From: Clostridia bacterium
GTDB lineage: Bacteria; Bacillota; Clostridia; Oscillospirales; Acutalibacteraceae
Length of the DNA: 48,328 nucleotides
Direction of reading: 5' to 3'
NCBI GenBank assembly: GCA_017625095.1
Contig: JAGALQ010000011.1
Coordinates: forward strand, 1-48,328
Below the pieces are notes generated by a model. The model was not told the DNA's origin and searched no databases. It worked only from the letters and a program-made list of their open reading frames with translations. This document shows, piece after piece, positions 48,320 to 48,328 of the stretch. Each line of letters begins with the position of its first letter. Position 1 is the stretch's first letter. A program made the translations under genes and the position numbers.

Positions 48320-48328
48320 TGAAAGAAA
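48291..48328 (+). CDS. IS30-like transposase, N-terminal fragment cut by the window end
   Basis: Only the first 12 codons are present: MMSYTHFTLNER. The text (M)SYTHFTLNERxxI is the opening typical of IS30-family transposases. GGAGGAAGCT lies directly before the ATG. The left end of the element should lie between about 48195 and 48250. The downstream part is outside the window. Confidence 0.6.
   Translation, partial: MMSYTHFTLNER

Overview
The window looks like a chromosomal segment of an anaerobic Gram-positive gut-type bacterium of the class Clostridia, probably close to Ruminococcus/Oscillospiraceae. The evidence is a Firmicutes-style origin region (dnaA, dnaN, S4-domain protein, mnmE-mnmG-rsmG-noc, rpsF-ssb-rpsR), secreted proteins with dockerin modules, a SAM-I riboswitch ahead of metK, an oxygen-sensitive [FeFe]-hydrogenase homologue, strong AAGGAGG-type ribosome binding sites and consensus TTGACA/TATAAT promoters. 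Genus-level placement is inference.

Layout. 0.2-10.6 kb (minus strand): three large secreted proteins, an alanine-rich helical-repeat protein, a small cohesin-like/dockerin protein and a 1568-residue dockerin protein with a long leader. 10.9-16.4 kb (minus): a PHP-type tyrosine phosphatase, metK under a SAM-I riboswitch, a G5/3D-domain cell-wall protein and a GPH-type sugar symporter. 16.6-21.8 kb (minus): noc, rsmG, mnmG and mnmE, with two perfect 16-bp parS-type palindromes. A radical SAM gene on the plus strand (22.0-23.5 kb) interrupts the minus block. 23.7-27.5 kb (minus): an endonuclease/phosphatase-fold protein, the S4 protein, dnaN and dnaA. The dnaA-dnaN spacer has five TAG trinucleotides followed by DnaA-box-like sites, the arrangement expected of a replication origin.

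From 27.8 kb most genes run on the plus strand: rpsF-ssb-rpsR, a repeat-rich spacer, then a lipoprotein followed by mreB-mreC-mreD-PBP2 (cell elongation), a two-domain class II aldolase-like protein, a ComM/YifB ATPase, a minus-strand metallophosphoesterase, a D,D-carboxypeptidase, a GH38 alpha-mannosidase and hypoxanthine phosphoribosyltransferase. The change in strand bias near 27.4 kb agrees with bidirectional replication from the dnaA region.

44.5-47.7 kb (minus) is a compact five-gene operon: DRTGG-like protein, RsbW-like ATPase, [FeFe]-hydrogenase homologue with an altered active-site motif, second DRTGG-like protein and PHP phosphoesterase. It looks like a redox or hydrogen-sensing signalling module and is the best candidate for an incompletely described system. 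The window ends with a DUF559 gene bracketed by short palindromic repeats and the first codons of an IS30-like transposase.

Several families of short non-coding palindromic repeats occur: a TGTCATTCTGAG...CAGGATGACA family (three copies), a GGAGGTGGCGCGGCG...GACGGAGGATTG family, a two-hairpin CCCTCAG/AGCTCCCT family, and two arrays of different mini-palindromes separated by a constant short word (AAATCAT near 29.0 kb, ATATCG near 32.4 kb). Family assignments come from reading motifs; no database search was run.
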